Positions 53,438-63,244 of a stretch of DNA of 64,000 nt are shown in pieces. How positions within the stretch are numbered: position 1 is the stretch's first letter; every line of letters begins with the position of its first letter. The stretch is from assembly GCF_018623055.1 (NCBI RefSeq), contig NZ_CP076019.1, forward strand, positions 682,001-746,000, given 5' to 3'. Made by a program: the position numbers and the translations under genes. Origin of the DNA: Halorubrum sp. 2020YC2 (GTDB taxonomy: Archaea; Halobacteriota; Halobacteria; Halobacteriales; Haloferacaceae). The notes under the pieces were generated by a model. The model was not told the DNA's origin. It was given only the letters and a program-made list of their open reading frames with translations, and made no database searches.

Positions 53438-54586
53438 TTACAGCCCCAGTTCGCGACCGATGACGACGTGTTGGATCTCGCTCGTCCCCTCGCCTATCTC
53501 CATCAGCTTCGCGTCGCGGTAGAACCGCTGCGGGGCGAAGTCGGTGGTGTAGCCGTAGCCGCCGAGCGTCTGGACCGCCTCCTCGGCCACCTCGCGGGCC
53601 GCCTCGCTGGCGTCGAGCTTCGCGAGCGCCGACTCCCGGGTGACCGACTCGCCGGCGTCGTACCGCGACGCGGCGCGGTGTGTGAGGAGCCGGGCACGCT
53701 CGATCTGGCGGTGCATATGAACGACCTTGTCGCGAACCGCGTCGAACTTCGCGATCGGCTTGCCGAACTGCTCGCGCTCGCCCGCGTACTCCTTCGCCGC
53801 CTCGTAGGCGCCCTGCGCGAGGCCGACGGAGAGCGCGGCGATGGATATCCGGCCGCCGTCGAGCGTCTTCATCGTCTGTGTCCACCCGTCGCCCTCCTCG
53901 CCCAGCAGCCGGTCCTCCGGGATCCGCACGTCGTCGAAGCTGATCTCGCAGGTGGGCGAGCTGTTGAGCCCCATCTTGTCCCAGACGGTCGTCACCTCGA
54001 AGCCGTCGTCGTTCTCCGGGTCGACGATGAACGTCGATATGCCGTCGTAGCCGGCCTCTCGGTCCGTCACCGCCTTCACGAGCACCGAGTTGGCGACGTT
54101 CGCGTTCGTGATGAACTGCTTGGTGCCGTTCAGCACGTACTCGCCCGCGTCGGCGTCGTACTCCGCGGTCGTGTCCATGTCGGAGGCGTCCGAGCCGCTG
54201 CCCGGCTCGGTGAGCGCCCACGCGCCGAGCCCCTCGCCCTCCGCGAGCGGGCGGAGCCACTCCTCCTTCTGTTCGTCGGTGCCGAACAGGTCGATCGGCT
54301 TCGCGCCCAGCGAGGTGTGCGCGGCGTACGAGAGGCCGATGCCGCCGGAAACGCGGCCCAGCTCCTCGGTGACTAGGGCGTACATCAGCTGGTCGCCGCC
54401 CAGCCCGCCGTACTCCTCGGAGACCGGGATCCCCATCACGTCGAGCTCCGCGAGCGAGTCGAACACCTCCTCGGGGAAGCGGTGTTCGTCCTCGATATCC
54501 TGAGCGACGGGCGCGATCTCCGCCTCGCAGAACTCCCGGACGGTGTCTCGTATCATCCGGTGTTCTGCGGGTACCTCGAAGTCCAT
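53438..54586 (-). CDS. Acyl-CoA dehydrogenase
   Basis: 382 residues from ATG 54586 (MDFEVPAEHRMIRDTVREFC). AWALTEPGSGSDASDMDTTA, QFITNANVANSVLVKAV, DKMGLNSSPTCEISFDDVRI, TMKTLDGGRISIAALSVGLA, QFGKPIAKFDAVRDKVVHMH and the end LGGYGYTTDFAPQRFYRDAK then EIGEGTSEIQ with the catalytic Glu. A clean family member without the insertion seen in the gene at 25462. Fatty or branched acyl-CoA substrate. Confidence 0.93.
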   Translation of the reverse strand: MDFEVPAEHRMIRDTVREFCEAEIAPVAQDIEDEHRFPEEVFDSLAELDVMGIPVSEEYGGLGGDQLMYALVTEELGRVSGGIGLSYAAHTSLGAKPIDLFGTDEQKEEWLRPLAEGEGLGAWALTEPGSGSDASDMDTTAEYDADAGEYVLNGTKQFITNANVANSVLVKAVTDREAGYDGISTFIVDPENDDGFEVTTVWDKMGLNSSPTCEISFDDVRIPEDRLLGEEGDGWTQTMKTLDGGRISIAALSVGLAQGAYEAAKEYAGEREQFGKPIAKFDAVRDKVVHMHRQIERARLLTHRAASRYDAGESVTRESALAKLDASEAAREVAEEAVQTLGGYGYTTDFAPQRFYRDAKLMEIGEGTSEIQHVVIGRELGL

Positions 54587-54696
54587 GGGCAAGAATTGCG
54601 ACCCGCGGACATAAACGATGCGAACGACCGTGACAGACCGCGGCACGGGCCCGCCGCGAGCCGACGACTTATGAGGCGCCGCCGCGTTCCGCCGGT

Positions 54697-55527
54697 ATGG
54701 AGTTCCGACAGCTCGTCCGCGGCCGCGTCGACTGGCCCGACGTCGAGCGGGTCGCCCGCGAGCTGGCGGCCCGGTACGACCGCGACGAGGTGCGCGTGCG
54801 GTTCCTCGACGCCGACAACTGGCTGTCGACCCCGATGGTCGTCGACGACGACCTCTTCGTGAAGGTGATCACCCGACAGAACACGCTCGTCCACGCGCTG
54901 TTCACCACCGGGCGGAACCTCGGGGCGTTCTCGGCCGGCACCGAGGGCTTCTTCGAGCGCTACGAGACGCCCTACGAGATGGCGCGCCACGAGCTGGAGG
55001 CGACCGGACGCGTCCGCGAGCTGGGCGTCAACGCGCCAGCACCGGTCGAGGCGTTCGAGGTGGACGGCCTCGGCGTCCTCGTGTTGGAGTACCTCCCGGA
55101 GTTCCGAACCCTCGGTGAGCTCGACCGGGCGGCCGTCGCGGGGCTCGCGCCCGAGCTGTTCGCGACGCTGCGGACGGTCCACGACGCGGGGATGGCGCAC
55201 GGCGACCTCCGCGCCGAGAACGTCCTCGTCGCGGACGGGGAGCTGTACGTCATCGACGCGACCCGCGTGAGCGACGACGGCCGCGAGGCGGCGCGCGCCT
55301 ACGACCTTGCGAGCGCGCTCGCGGCGCTGGAGCCGCTGATCGGCGCGGCCGACGCGGTCGAGGCCGCGCTGACGAGCTACTCGACCGAGGACCTGCTCGC
55401 CGGCGAGCGGTTCCTCGACTTCGTCGCGATCCGTCCCGACCACGAGTTCGACGCCGCGGAGCTGCGCGGCGAGTTCGACAAGCGGGCCGGCGAACTCCGG
55501 TCCGGCGAGGAGTCGCGGGCGGAGTGA
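54697..55527 (+). CDS. RIO/Bud32-like protein kinase
   Basis: 276 residues. Atypical kinase: VVDDDLFVKVITRQN (ATP lysine), ARHELEATGRVRELGVNAPA (Glu of helix C), VLVLEYLPEFRTLG (hinge), MAHGDLRAENVLV (catalytic loop HGDxxxxN) and VIDATRVSDD, where the metal-binding Asp stands in ID rather than DFG. It lies divergent from an acyl-CoA dehydrogenase and 70 bases before an aldehyde dehydrogenase; target unknown. Confidence 0.82.
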   Translation: MEFRQLVRGRVDWPDVERVARELAARYDRDEVRVRFLDADNWLSTPMVVDDDLFVKVITRQNTLVHALFTTGRNLGAFSAGTEGFFERYETPYEMARHELEATGRVRELGVNAPAPVEAFEVDGLGVLVLEYLPEFRTLGELDRAAVAGLAPELFATLRTVHDAGMAHGDLRAENVLVADGELYVIDATRVSDDGREAARAYDLASALAALEPLIGAADAVEAALTSYSTEDLLAGERFLDFVAIRPDHEFDAAELRGEFDKRAGELRSGEESRAE

Positions 55528-55596
55528 ACGCCGGCGTTCGCGCGACCGCGCCGACGGAGAGGTGACTTTTTACCCGGACACGCAAATATTGCGTCC

Positions 55597-57117
55597 ATGG
55601 CGCAGCCGTACCAGCACTACATCGACGGCGAGTGGGTCGACGGCGACGGGTCCGAGACGTTCGAGAGCGAGAACCCCGCGACGGGCGAGTCGCTCGGGGA
55701 GTTCCGACGCGGTACCCCCGACGATGTCGACCGCGCGGTCGAGGCCGCGGACGCGGCGTTCGAGGAGTGGCGCGAGCTCTCCCGGATCCAGCGCGCGGAG
55801 TACCTCTGGGACGTGTACCACGAGCTCCGCGAGCGCACCGACGAGCTGGGCGAGATCGTCTCGAAGGAGTGCGGCAAGGAGATATCGGAGGGGAAGGCGG
55901 ACGTGGTCGAGGCCGCGCACATGGTCGAGTGGGCCGCGGGCGACGCCCGCCACCCGAAGGGCGACATCGTCCCCTCGGAGATCCCGTCGAAGGACGCGTA
56001 CATGCGTCGGAAGCCCCGCGGCGTCACCGGCTGCATCACGCCGTGGAACTTCCCGGTCGCGATCCCGTACTGGCACATGGCCATCGCGCTGGTCGAGGGG
56101 AACACCGTCGTGTTCAAGCCGGCGGAGCAGACGCCGTGGTGCGCGCAGGTCGTCGCGGAGATGTTCGACGACGCGGGCATCCCGGACGGCGTGTTCAACA
56201 TGGTACAGGGCTTTGGCGACGCCGGCAACGCGATAGTCGAGAACGACGACGTCCCGACGGTGCTTTTCACCGGCTCCGCGGAGGTCGGTCACCACATTCA
56301 GGACAAGCTCGGCGGCGTCCCCGGCAGGCGGGCCGCCTGCGAGATGGGCGGGAAGAACGCGGTCGTCGTCACCGAGGCGGCCGACCTCGACGTCGCGGTC
56401 CACTCCGCGGTGATGTCCTCGTTTAAGACGACCGGGCAGCGCTGCGTCTCCTCCGAGCGCCTGATCGTCCACAGCGACGTGTACGACGAGTTCAAAGAGC
56501 GGTTCGTCGAGGTCGCGGAGTCGGTCGCGGTCGGGGACCCGCTCGACGAGGACACGTTCATGGGCCCGCTGGTCGAGGCGGAGCACCAAGAGAAGGTCAC
56601 GGAGTACAACGAACTCGCCCGCGAGGAGGGCGTGAACGTCCTCGTCGACCGGACCGAACTCGCTCCCGACGAGATTCCGGACGGCCACGGGGACGGCCAC
56701 TGGGTCGGCCCGTTCGTCTACGAGGCGGACCCGGACGCGGACCTGCGGTGTACCCACGAGGAGGTGTTCGGTCCTCACGTCGCGCTCCTCGAGTACGACG
56801 GGGACATCGAGCGCGCCGTCGAGATCCAGAACGACGTCGACTACGGGCTGGCGGGCGCGATCATCTCCGAGGACTACCGGCAGATCAACTACTACCGCGA
56901 CCGCGCCGAACTGGGGCTGGCGTACGGGAACCTCCCGTGTATCGGCGCTGAGGTCCAGCTCCCCTTCGGCGGCGTGAAGAAGTCCGGCAACGGCTACCCC
57001 TCCGCCCGCGAGGCGATCGAGGCCGTCACCGACCGCACCGCGTGGACCCTCAACAACTCGAAGGAGATCGAGATGGCGCAGGGCCTCTCCGCGGACATCA
57101 AGACGAAAGACGAGTAA
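55597..57117 (+). CDS. Aldehyde dehydrogenase
   Basis: 506 residues. MAQPYQHYIDGEWVDGDGSE, GVTGCITPWNFPVAIPYWHM, KPAEQTPWCAQVVAEM, FTGSAEVGHHIQDKL, catalytic Glu in CEMGGKNAVVV, Cys in TTGQRCVSSER, GPHVALLEYDGDIERAVEIQ and FGGVKKSGNGYPSAREAIEA. The form fits NAD(P)-dependent aldehyde or semialdehyde oxidation; substrate open. It is not closely related to the enzyme at 48655. An AT-rich element (CTTTTTACC) is about 30 bases upstream. Confidence 0.92.
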   Translation: MAQPYQHYIDGEWVDGDGSETFESENPATGESLGEFRRGTPDDVDRAVEAADAAFEEWRELSRIQRAEYLWDVYHELRERTDELGEIVSKECGKEISEGKADVVEAAHMVEWAAGDARHPKGDIVPSEIPSKDAYMRRKPRGVTGCITPWNFPVAIPYWHMAIALVEGNTVVFKPAEQTPWCAQVVAEMFDDAGIPDGVFNMVQGFGDAGNAIVENDDVPTVLFTGSAEVGHHIQDKLGGVPGRRAACEMGGKNAVVVTEAADLDVAVHSAVMSSFKTTGQRCVSSERLIVHSDVYDEFKERFVEVAESVAVGDPLDEDTFMGPLVEAEHQEKVTEYNELAREEGVNVLVDRTELAPDEIPDGHGDGHWVGPFVYEADPDADLRCTHEEVFGPHVALLEYDGDIERAVEIQNDVDYGLAGAIISEDYRQINYYRDRAELGLAYGNLPCIGAEVQLPFGGVKKSGNGYPSAREAIEAVTDRTAWTLNNSKEIEMAQGLSADIKTKDE

Positions 57118-57178
57118 GATAGCCGGACGCGCGCCTCTCTCGCCTCCGTCACGTCCCGCACCGCCGCGACGCCCGGCG

Positions 57179-58066
57179 TCACTCAGTTACGCCCCGAACC
57201 GCCGCGGCGGTCTCCTCGGGCGTCTCAGTCGCCGCGAGCGCGCCGTGGGCCGCGAGCCGCTCCCGCGGGCGTCCCACCGGCTGTGGCTCGGAGACCGTCT
57301 CGATCAGGTCCGCCTCCCGCAGGAGCCGTTTTATCCGCGTGAACGTCGACGGACTCCCGAGTCCGGCGTCCTCGCAGGCCCGCCGGAGGGAGCGGTCGAG
57401 GACGCCCTCGCGAGCGCCGACCGCGTAGGCGCGGACCCGAGTCTCCTCCGCGTCCGGACCCGACGACTCGGGGGAAGCCGACTCGACCTCGGCGTCGAGC
57501 GCGCGGAGCACCGCGGCGGCGACCGACTCGTCGCACCGCGACGCGAACCCCTCGTACGCGCGCCGCCGGCTCGGGGTTCGGAGCCGGTACGGCTCGGCGT
57601 CCGCGAACCCCGACGCGTACCGTCCACGGAGCGACGCGTCGTCGCCCACGCGGTGCCATCGGGTCTCGTCCTCGGTCGTCTCCCGACCCTCGATCAGCGC
57701 GAACCCCGTCTCGGAACCCGCCAGCACCGAGTTCGGCTGGGGGGCGTCGAGGACCCGGAGGTCGACGGCGTCGCCGTCCGCCAGCGCCGCGAGCCGGCTC
57801 GCCGGTCGGAACCCCGCGGTCGCGGCGTCGAGCGCGGCCTCGCCCGCGAACACCTTCAGCGCGGGAAGATCCGAGGACCGGTCGAGGGGAGTTTCCCCGT
57901 CCGCCAGTTCCGCGACGCTCGGGTCGACGAGCGCCGGCGCGGCCTCGCGGTACGCCTCGACGACGGCCCGGAGCAGCCGCGGCCCGGGGTCGACGAGGAG
58001 CGGGTCCGAGAGCGCGCCCAGCGGGAGCGGCTCCGGGGACGAGGGGAGTGCGGGACCGGTCGCCAT
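57179..58066 (-). CDS. DUF5821/TbsP-like transcriptional regulator
   Basis: 295 residues. The last 90 residues form a winged HTH: GVLDRSLRRACEDAGLGSPS then TFTRIKRLLREADLIETVSE and PQPVGRPRERL. The front is an alpha/beta domain (VDPGPRLLRAVVEAYREAAP, ALKVFAGEAALDAATAGFRP). The arrangement matches the haloarchaeal family I know as DUF5821 or TbsP; recall, not search. Likely metabolic regulator. Confidence 0.65.
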   Translation of the reverse strand: MATGPALPSSPEPLPLGALSDPLLVDPGPRLLRAVVEAYREAAPALVDPSVAELADGETPLDRSSDLPALKVFAGEAALDAATAGFRPASRLAALADGDAVDLRVLDAPQPNSVLAGSETGFALIEGRETTEDETRWHRVGDDASLRGRYASGFADAEPYRLRTPSRRRAYEGFASRCDESVAAAVLRALDAEVESASPESSGPDAEETRVRAYAVGAREGVLDRSLRRACEDAGLGSPSTFTRIKRLLREADLIETVSEPQPVGRPRERLAAHGALAATETPEETAAAVRGVTE

Positions 58067-58229
58067 CGACCGATCCTACGGACGCGACGGATTAAGTCTG
58101 CGGGACGTGGCGGGGCGACCGCGGCGCACCGGAGCGCGGGAGACCGAGACGCACCGTAGCGGGAGAGATCGCGGCTCCCGACCTGCCGGCTCGCACGCCT
58201 TTTTCACCTCGCGCTCGGAACCCGGAGGC

Positions 58230-59027
58230 GTGCCACCGCTCGACCTGTCGATCGGGCTCGGAACGTCCGGGCTCGACGACCCCGAGACCTGTACCGACAC
58301 CGTCGCCGCGGCGCTCGAGGCCGGCTACCGCCACGTCGACACCGCGCAGATGTACGACAACGAGGCCGCGGTCGGCGCGGGGATCGCGGAGAGCGACGTC
58401 GACCGCGAGGACGTGGTCGTCGCCACCAAGGTCCACCCGGAGAACCTCGCGCCCGACGACGTCCGCGAGACGGCGCGCGCGAGCTTGGACCGACTCGGTC
58501 TCGACCGCGTCGACCTCCTGTACGTCCACTGGCCGATTCGCGCGTACGACGCCGAGGCGACGCTGCCCGCGTTCGACGACCTCCGCGACGCGGGGGTCAC
58601 GGACCACGTCGGCGTCTCGAATTTCACCCCCGACCTGCTGCGCGAGGCCCGCGAGATCCTTGACGCGCCGATCGCGGCCCATCAGGTCGAGTGTCACCCG
58701 CGGTTCCGGCAGCCGGAGCTTCGCGACCTCGCCGCCGAGTTCGACCACCGCCTCGTCGGCTACTCCCCGCTCGGCCGCGGCGAGATCATCGATGACCCCG
58801 AAATCGCCGAGGTCGCGGAGCGGAACGATCTCTCGCCGGCGGTCGTCGCGCTCGCGTGGGCGCTCGACCGCGGGGTCGTCCCGATCCCGAAGGCGCGCGG
58901 CGACCACCTCCGGGAGAACCTCCGCGCGGTCGACGTCGACCTGCCCGACGCCGACCTCGATAAGATCGACGCGCTCGACCCGGGCGACCGCCGGATAGAC
59001 CCCGACGACGCGGCGTGGAACCGCTGA
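58230..59027 (+). CDS. Aldo/keto reductase
   Basis: 265 residues from GTG 58230 (PPLDLSIGLGTSGLDDPETC). Catalytic tetrad visible: Asp and Tyr in HVDTAQMYDNE, Lys in VVATKVHPEN, His in LLYVHWPIRAY. GVSNFTPDLL, HQVECHPRFRQPEL and GYSPLGRGEI follow, with the NADPH motif IPKARGDHLRENL. Short for the family (usually 270-320). Carbonyl reduction, substrate open. Confidence 0.9.
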   Translation: MPPLDLSIGLGTSGLDDPETCTDTVAAALEAGYRHVDTAQMYDNEAAVGAGIAESDVDREDVVVATKVHPENLAPDDVRETARASLDRLGLDRVDLLYVHWPIRAYDAEATLPAFDDLRDAGVTDHVGVSNFTPDLLREAREILDAPIAAHQVECHPRFRQPELRDLAAEFDHRLVGYSPLGRGEIIDDPEIAEVAERNDLSPAVVALAWALDRGVVPIPKARGDHLRENLRAVDVDLPDADLDKIDALDPGDRRIDPDDAAWNR

Positions 59028-59057
59028 GAGGGCCCGGTTTCCGGTTCGTCGCCGCCT

Positions 59058-60113
59058 TCAGACCGCGTCGAGCCGCGCCCGAAGCTCCGCGTCCGCGCGC
59101 TCGACTAAGTCGTCGAGCGGCTCGTCGAGGTGCGTCGCCCACTGGTCGACGAACCCGGAGCGGCCGAGGATCCTGACGACCTCGTAGACCGGGCGGCGGC
59201 GCTCGAACCCCTCCGGAAGCCCCCCGGCGCGGTCGCGGTACCCCTCGCGGAGGGACGCTGCGAACCGGTCCGGGCCGGTCGAGTCGAACCCGTTGAGAAG
59301 CTGGTCCTCCGCGCGCACCAGGTCCCGCGCCGGGTCTCCGACGTGGGACAGCTCCCAGTCGATCGGCGAGACGCCGAGACCGCACCCGCCGAGCGAGCCG
59401 TCCTCGTCCGGGTCGCTCGTCACGAAGAGGTTCGGCTTGGCGACGTCGCCGTGGAGCAGCGCGGCCGGCGCGCCGTCGAGCAGGTCCCGGTTCGCGCGGA
59501 CGCAGTCGACGACCGCGTCGTAGTGGCCCGCGAGCCGCTCCGCGGTGCCGATCTCGCGCGTCCGCTCGATCGTCGCGAGCAACACCTCCGTCCACGACGC
59601 GAACTCGACCGAGAGTCCGGTCGGCTGGTTGTTCTCCCCGATCGCGCCCCCGCTAGCGGCCGATCCGGTCTCCGTCCCCGGGCCGACGATCTCCCCGTGC
59701 GCCGCGAAGCGGTCGGCGTGGAGCGCGGCGAGCGCGCCGCCGACGCGCCGGAGGAGGCGTTCGCGTTCGTCGTCGCTCGCGGCCTCGTAGGCGCCCAGCA
59801 GCTCTCGCCCGGGCGCCGGCGCGGTCGCGAGGTACGCCGGGTCGCCGTCGGGGTCGGCCGCCAGCACCTCCGGGACCGGGAGCGGTCCGTTCGCCCGCAG
59901 GTACCGGAGGACGGCGCACTCGCGGGCGAGCCGGTGGCTCTCGTCCGCGAGGGCGACCTTGAGGAACGCCCGCCCGCCGTCGACGAAGACGACCCCGACG
60001 GTCTCGTTGGCGCCGTTCCACGACGGGCCGACGCCCGTCACCCGGTCGACGGGTCGGCCCGGGAACGCCTCGCGGAGCGCCCGTGCGACCGTCGTCGACT
60101 CGACGCCGTCCAT
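59058..60113 (-). CDS. Aminoglycoside phosphotransferase (APH) family kinase
   Basis: 351 residues. GRAFLKVALADESHRLAREC (ATP lysine and Glu), YLATAPAPGRELLGAYEA (hinge), ALLHGDVAKPNLFVTSD (HGDxxxxN catalytic loop) and PIDWELSHVGDPARDL (metal Asp). Such kinases usually phosphorylate small molecules; no resistance role should be inferred. Convergent with the aldo/keto reductase. Confidence 0.88.
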   Translation of the reverse strand: MDGVESTTVARALREAFPGRPVDRVTGVGPSWNGANETVGVVFVDGGRAFLKVALADESHRLARECAVLRYLRANGPLPVPEVLAADPDGDPAYLATAPAPGRELLGAYEAASDDERERLLRRVGGALAALHADRFAAHGEIVGPGTETGSAASGGAIGENNQPTGLSVEFASWTEVLLATIERTREIGTAERLAGHYDAVVDCVRANRDLLDGAPAALLHGDVAKPNLFVTSDPDEDGSLGGCGLGVSPIDWELSHVGDPARDLVRAEDQLLNGFDSTGPDRFAASLREGYRDRAGGLPEGFERRRPVYEVVRILGRSGFVDQWATHLDEPLDDLVERADAELRARLDAV

Positions 60114-60195
60114 GCGACACCCTCCGGACGGGGCGTTGTTAAGATTATTGTCACACGTTCGTTTACCCCACGTGAAGTCTTAGACGCGGGGCAGC

Positions 60196-62370
60196 GTGTC
60201 GCTCGGCGCCGTTTCACCGACACGCTCATACGTGTTGGCGAATCAAACTAATCTAGTGAACGACTGGTCAGCCGACGGACGGATCGGGTTCGAGGTCGAC
60301 GGGACGACGCTCACCGTTCGCGACGCGATCGAGGGCAAGCGGATGCGGATCCGGGTCGACCGAGAGCCGGACCTCTCGTCGGCGCTCACGGCGCTTTTCC
60401 CCCTGCCCGTCGACCGGGCGGTCAGCTTCGAGGCGGAGTCGGTGTCGGTCGCGGAGTACTCCAGTATAATCCTCCGCGACGACGAGGGCGAGTTCGTCGG
60501 GCGTACCAACGAGGCGACGGAACTCCCGCGGGGGTCGTACTATATCGAGATCACGGGGACGACGAAGGCGTACGTCCGGGTGAACGACGTCGAGATCGCG
60601 ATGAGCGGGATGCGCGGTTCCGACCCGATCGAGTTCGCGTTCGACCGGCCGCGCACCGTGACGGTCGGCGCTCGGTCCTTCCACACGCGCCCCGAAGCGA
60701 CGATCACGGTCCCCGACGACCCGAGCGCCCTCGCGGAGGCGGTGTCGGTGCTCGGGTCGTCGATCCGGGAGTTCTCGCCGGAGCGGTCGTGGCCGACCCT
60801 CCGCGGGTACCCGCCGCGGATCGAGCGCGGCGACGCGCTCGACATCCCGAGCCCCCTCGTCGCGCCGGACACCGGTATCGAGGTGATCGTCCGCCCGACG
60901 TACGCCGACGTCTACCGGCTCTCGACGCTCTCGTTCTATCTCGGTGCTCGGATGCGGACCGGTGACGCGCCGGCGATCCGGCTCGACAACGGCTACGAGG
61001 AACGGCTACCTACCGAGCGTCGTGCGCTCGAAGCGCGCGTCGAGGAGCTGTCGCGGACGTGGTTCTTCCTCGACACGCTCGCGCGGATCGAGGGGTACAC
61101 GCCGTCGAACCGGTACGAGTACGAGGCCGTCGGATCGGACCTCCCCTTTTACCCGCCCAATCTCGCAGACCTGTCGATGAGCGAGCGGCTGATGGAGTAT
61201 CTGGAAGTCGACGCGGAGACGGTCGCACCGTACGCCCCCGCGTGGCCGACCGAGGCGACCCTACGTCCCACGCCCGCCGCCGCGGAGTTGCTCCCGCATC
61301 TCGCGCGGGTCCTCGCACCGGTTCGCGTCCGCGGTGCCGCCAAGCCAACGCGGTCGGACGCGCCCATCGGACTAGCGACGCCGGGCTGGGACTCCCCGCC
61401 CGACCCGGCTCCGAATCCGGAAACGGACCCGATACCGGCGGGAACGTCCGTCTTGACGCCCGCCACCTACGAGACTCGGTTACGCAGAGAGCTAGCTGAC
61501 CGAGGGGAGGTACGCGTCGCGTTCCTGCTCGACGATGACGAGCGGGCCCGGAAACTCCGACACTCGCTGACGACTCCCGCGGTCCCCGACGGGATCGGTT
61601 CCTGGTCCGTGGATGTTTCTCCGAACCGGAACGCGGTCGCCGGAACGCTGTCCGACCCGTCGCTCGACCTCGTTCTCTGCGGGCTCCCGACGCGGAACGG
61701 CGTCGTTGAGGCGGCCGACGGACCGGTCGAAATTCAGAGCGGATCCGCCGGATCGGACCTCAGTGCCCCGGCGGTGTCCGTCTTCGAGGGAACTGACGAC
61801 GTCACTCCCGTCCTCGACTCGGTCGATCGGGGCGGGATCGGAGGGGCGACGTTCGACAGCACCATCGCACCGGACCGAATCCGGTCGTTCGTTGGACTGC
61901 TTGCCGCGGGGTGCCCGGTCGTCGCCGCGGCTCGGTTGGCGCTCGACTCGACAGGTCCGGCGGCACGGTTCGTCGGTGACTCGGGAATGGCGGTTGCCAC
62001 CGACAGGAGACTCCCGACGCAGGTGTTCCCCTGTCACCCTACCGCACCGGACTCGTTCCAAGTTCGATCCCGGACGTTCCTCTCGACAGAGGTACTGCTC
62101 GGGACAGATTATCAGGTGGTCTCCGAGTTGTTCGACTCGACGCCGTCTCTGGCCGGCAAAGAGCGCACCGTCGGGGAAACAGACGCTTCTGGAATTCTCC
62201 GTATTCACGACGAAAAAGGGCCCGTGCTTCACCTGTTCGGTGACATCTTCCTCCAGAACGATGGACTCACCGTCGAGGAAATCGAGGCCTCGGCCCGCCG
62301 TGCGCTCGCCGCCGACGATCCGCCGGAATCAAATTCCGGGTCGGGCGTCGAATCGCAGTGCCGGGATTGA
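60196..62370 (+). CDS. Large haloarchaeal protein of unknown function
   Basis: Up to 724 residues from GTG 60196; GTG 60232 is also possible. No membrane segment or signal peptide. Beta-rich first half (GRIGFEVDGTTLTVRDAIEG, YYIEITGTTKAYVRVND, IEVIVRPTYADVYRLSTLSF). A helical middle contains ERRALEARVEELSRTWFFLD. After a Pro-rich linker near 400 comes an alpha/beta C-terminal half ending HLFGDIFLQNDGLTVEEIEA. I cannot place it in a family. Slightly less GC-rich than its neighbours toward the 3' end. It stands alone between promoters. Confidence 0.75.
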   Translation: MSLGAVSPTRSYVLANQTNLVNDWSADGRIGFEVDGTTLTVRDAIEGKRMRIRVDREPDLSSALTALFPLPVDRAVSFEAESVSVAEYSSIILRDDEGEFVGRTNEATELPRGSYYIEITGTTKAYVRVNDVEIAMSGMRGSDPIEFAFDRPRTVTVGARSFHTRPEATITVPDDPSALAEAVSVLGSSIREFSPERSWPTLRGYPPRIERGDALDIPSPLVAPDTGIEVIVRPTYADVYRLSTLSFYLGARMRTGDAPAIRLDNGYEERLPTERRALEARVEELSRTWFFLDTLARIEGYTPSNRYEYEAVGSDLPFYPPNLADLSMSERLMEYLEVDAETVAPYAPAWPTEATLRPTPAAAELLPHLARVLAPVRVRGAAKPTRSDAPIGLATPGWDSPPDPAPNPETDPIPAGTSVLTPATYETRLRRELADRGEVRVAFLLDDDERARKLRHSLTTPAVPDGIGSWSVDVSPNRNAVAGTLSDPSLDLVLCGLPTRNGVVEAADGPVEIQSGSAGSDLSAPAVSVFEGTDDVTPVLDSVDRGGIGGATFDSTIAPDRIRSFVGLLAAGCPVVAAARLALDSTGPAARFVGDSGMAVATDRRLPTQVFPCHPTAPDSFQVRSRTFLSTEVLLGTDYQVVSELFDSTPSLAGKERTVGETDASGILRIHDEKGPVLHLFGDIFLQNDGLTVEEIEASARRALAADDPPESNSGSGVESQCRD

Positions 62371-62475
62371 GCCGCCCCCGCGTGTTCTCCCTACGATGCC
62401 GACCGTGCTTGCCCGCGTTCTCTGAGTCTTACGCCCGCCGACATCCTTTATTTCCCGGCCGACGAACCGCCGCGT

Positions 62476-62625
62476 ATGCCCCAGATCCACCTCGACGAGG
62501 AGACGGTCGAGCGACTCGACGCGCTCCGTGTCGACGACGAGGAGTACGACGAGATAGTCAGCGAACTCATCAACATCTACGAGGCGGAGGAGCTGACCCT
62601 GTTCCGCGGTAGCGACCTAGAGTAA
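62476..62625 (+). CDS. Small VapB/ribbon-helix-helix-like protein, 49 aa
   Basis: MPQIHLDEETVERLDALRVD, EEYDEIVSELINIYEAEEL and a short tail. The pattern (strand, then LDxLRxxDExYDEIVxxLI helices) is the short antitoxin-like ribbon-helix-helix family common in haloarchaea (DUF7557-like, from memory). No toxin gene is adjacent, so it may be a free-standing DNA-binding protein. Confidence 0.7.
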   Translation: MPQIHLDEETVERLDALRVDDEEYDEIVSELINIYEAEELTLFRGSDLE

Positions 62626-62669
62626 CGGGAGCCGAACGGACGCACCGGGTCGGCGGGACCCGACGGCGG

Positions 62670-63119
62670 CTACTCCTGATAGGCGACGCGGACCTGCTCC
62701 CACTTGCCGACCTCCTCTAGGTGGGCCTGTAGCTCGTCGGCATACTCCTGTACGAGCCGTTCCGCGGCCTCCAGTTCCTCGTCCGAGGTCCCGCCGCCGC
62801 CTCCGCCGAGACCGAGCGCGCCCTTGATCGAGTCGACGAGGCCGCCGCCTGACCCCCCGGCGTCGCCACCGGGAGCGCCGCCCATCCCCGCCATCTGCGA
62901 CCGGAGGTTCTCCAGTTCGGGCATGATCGCGGGGAGGCTCGACGTGTCCGCCACGACGCGGGCGGCCTCCGGGTCGTCGGCGTTTTCGATCTCCAGTTCG
63001 GTCGCCGTCATGATCAGTCCCCACTCCTGGCTGGAGAAGCGCGACGAGGCGACGCGCTCGTTGAACTGGTTGTCGACGGTCATCCGCTCGCCGACGATGG
63101 CGTCGGTCCACTCGCTCAT
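62670..63119 (-). CDS. DUF5799 family protein
   Basis: 149 residues. MSEWTDAIVGERMTVDNQFN, RFSSQEWGLIMTATELEIEN, DTSSLPAIMPELENLRSQMA, a Gly-rich linker (GAPGGDAGGSGGGLVDSIKG) and a final helix RLVQEYADELQAHLEEVGKW. This is haloarchaeal family DUF5799 as I recall it. Function unknown; cytoplasmic. Confidence 0.82.
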   Translation of the reverse strand: MSEWTDAIVGERMTVDNQFNERVASSRFSSQEWGLIMTATELEIENADDPEAARVVADTSSLPAIMPELENLRSQMAGMGGAPGGDAGGSGGGLVDSIKGALGLGGGGGGTSDEELEAAERLVQEYADELQAHLEEVGKWEQVRVAYQE

Positions 63120-63244
63120 ACGCCTCCGTTCGACGGTCGCGGTGAAAAGTCCGTTCCCCCGCGGCGAGCCGTCGGCCGCGAACCGGTTCCCGTCGCGGGC
63201 GACGACGCGGAGGAGTTTATACGCCGGAGTCCCTCAACCGAGGT

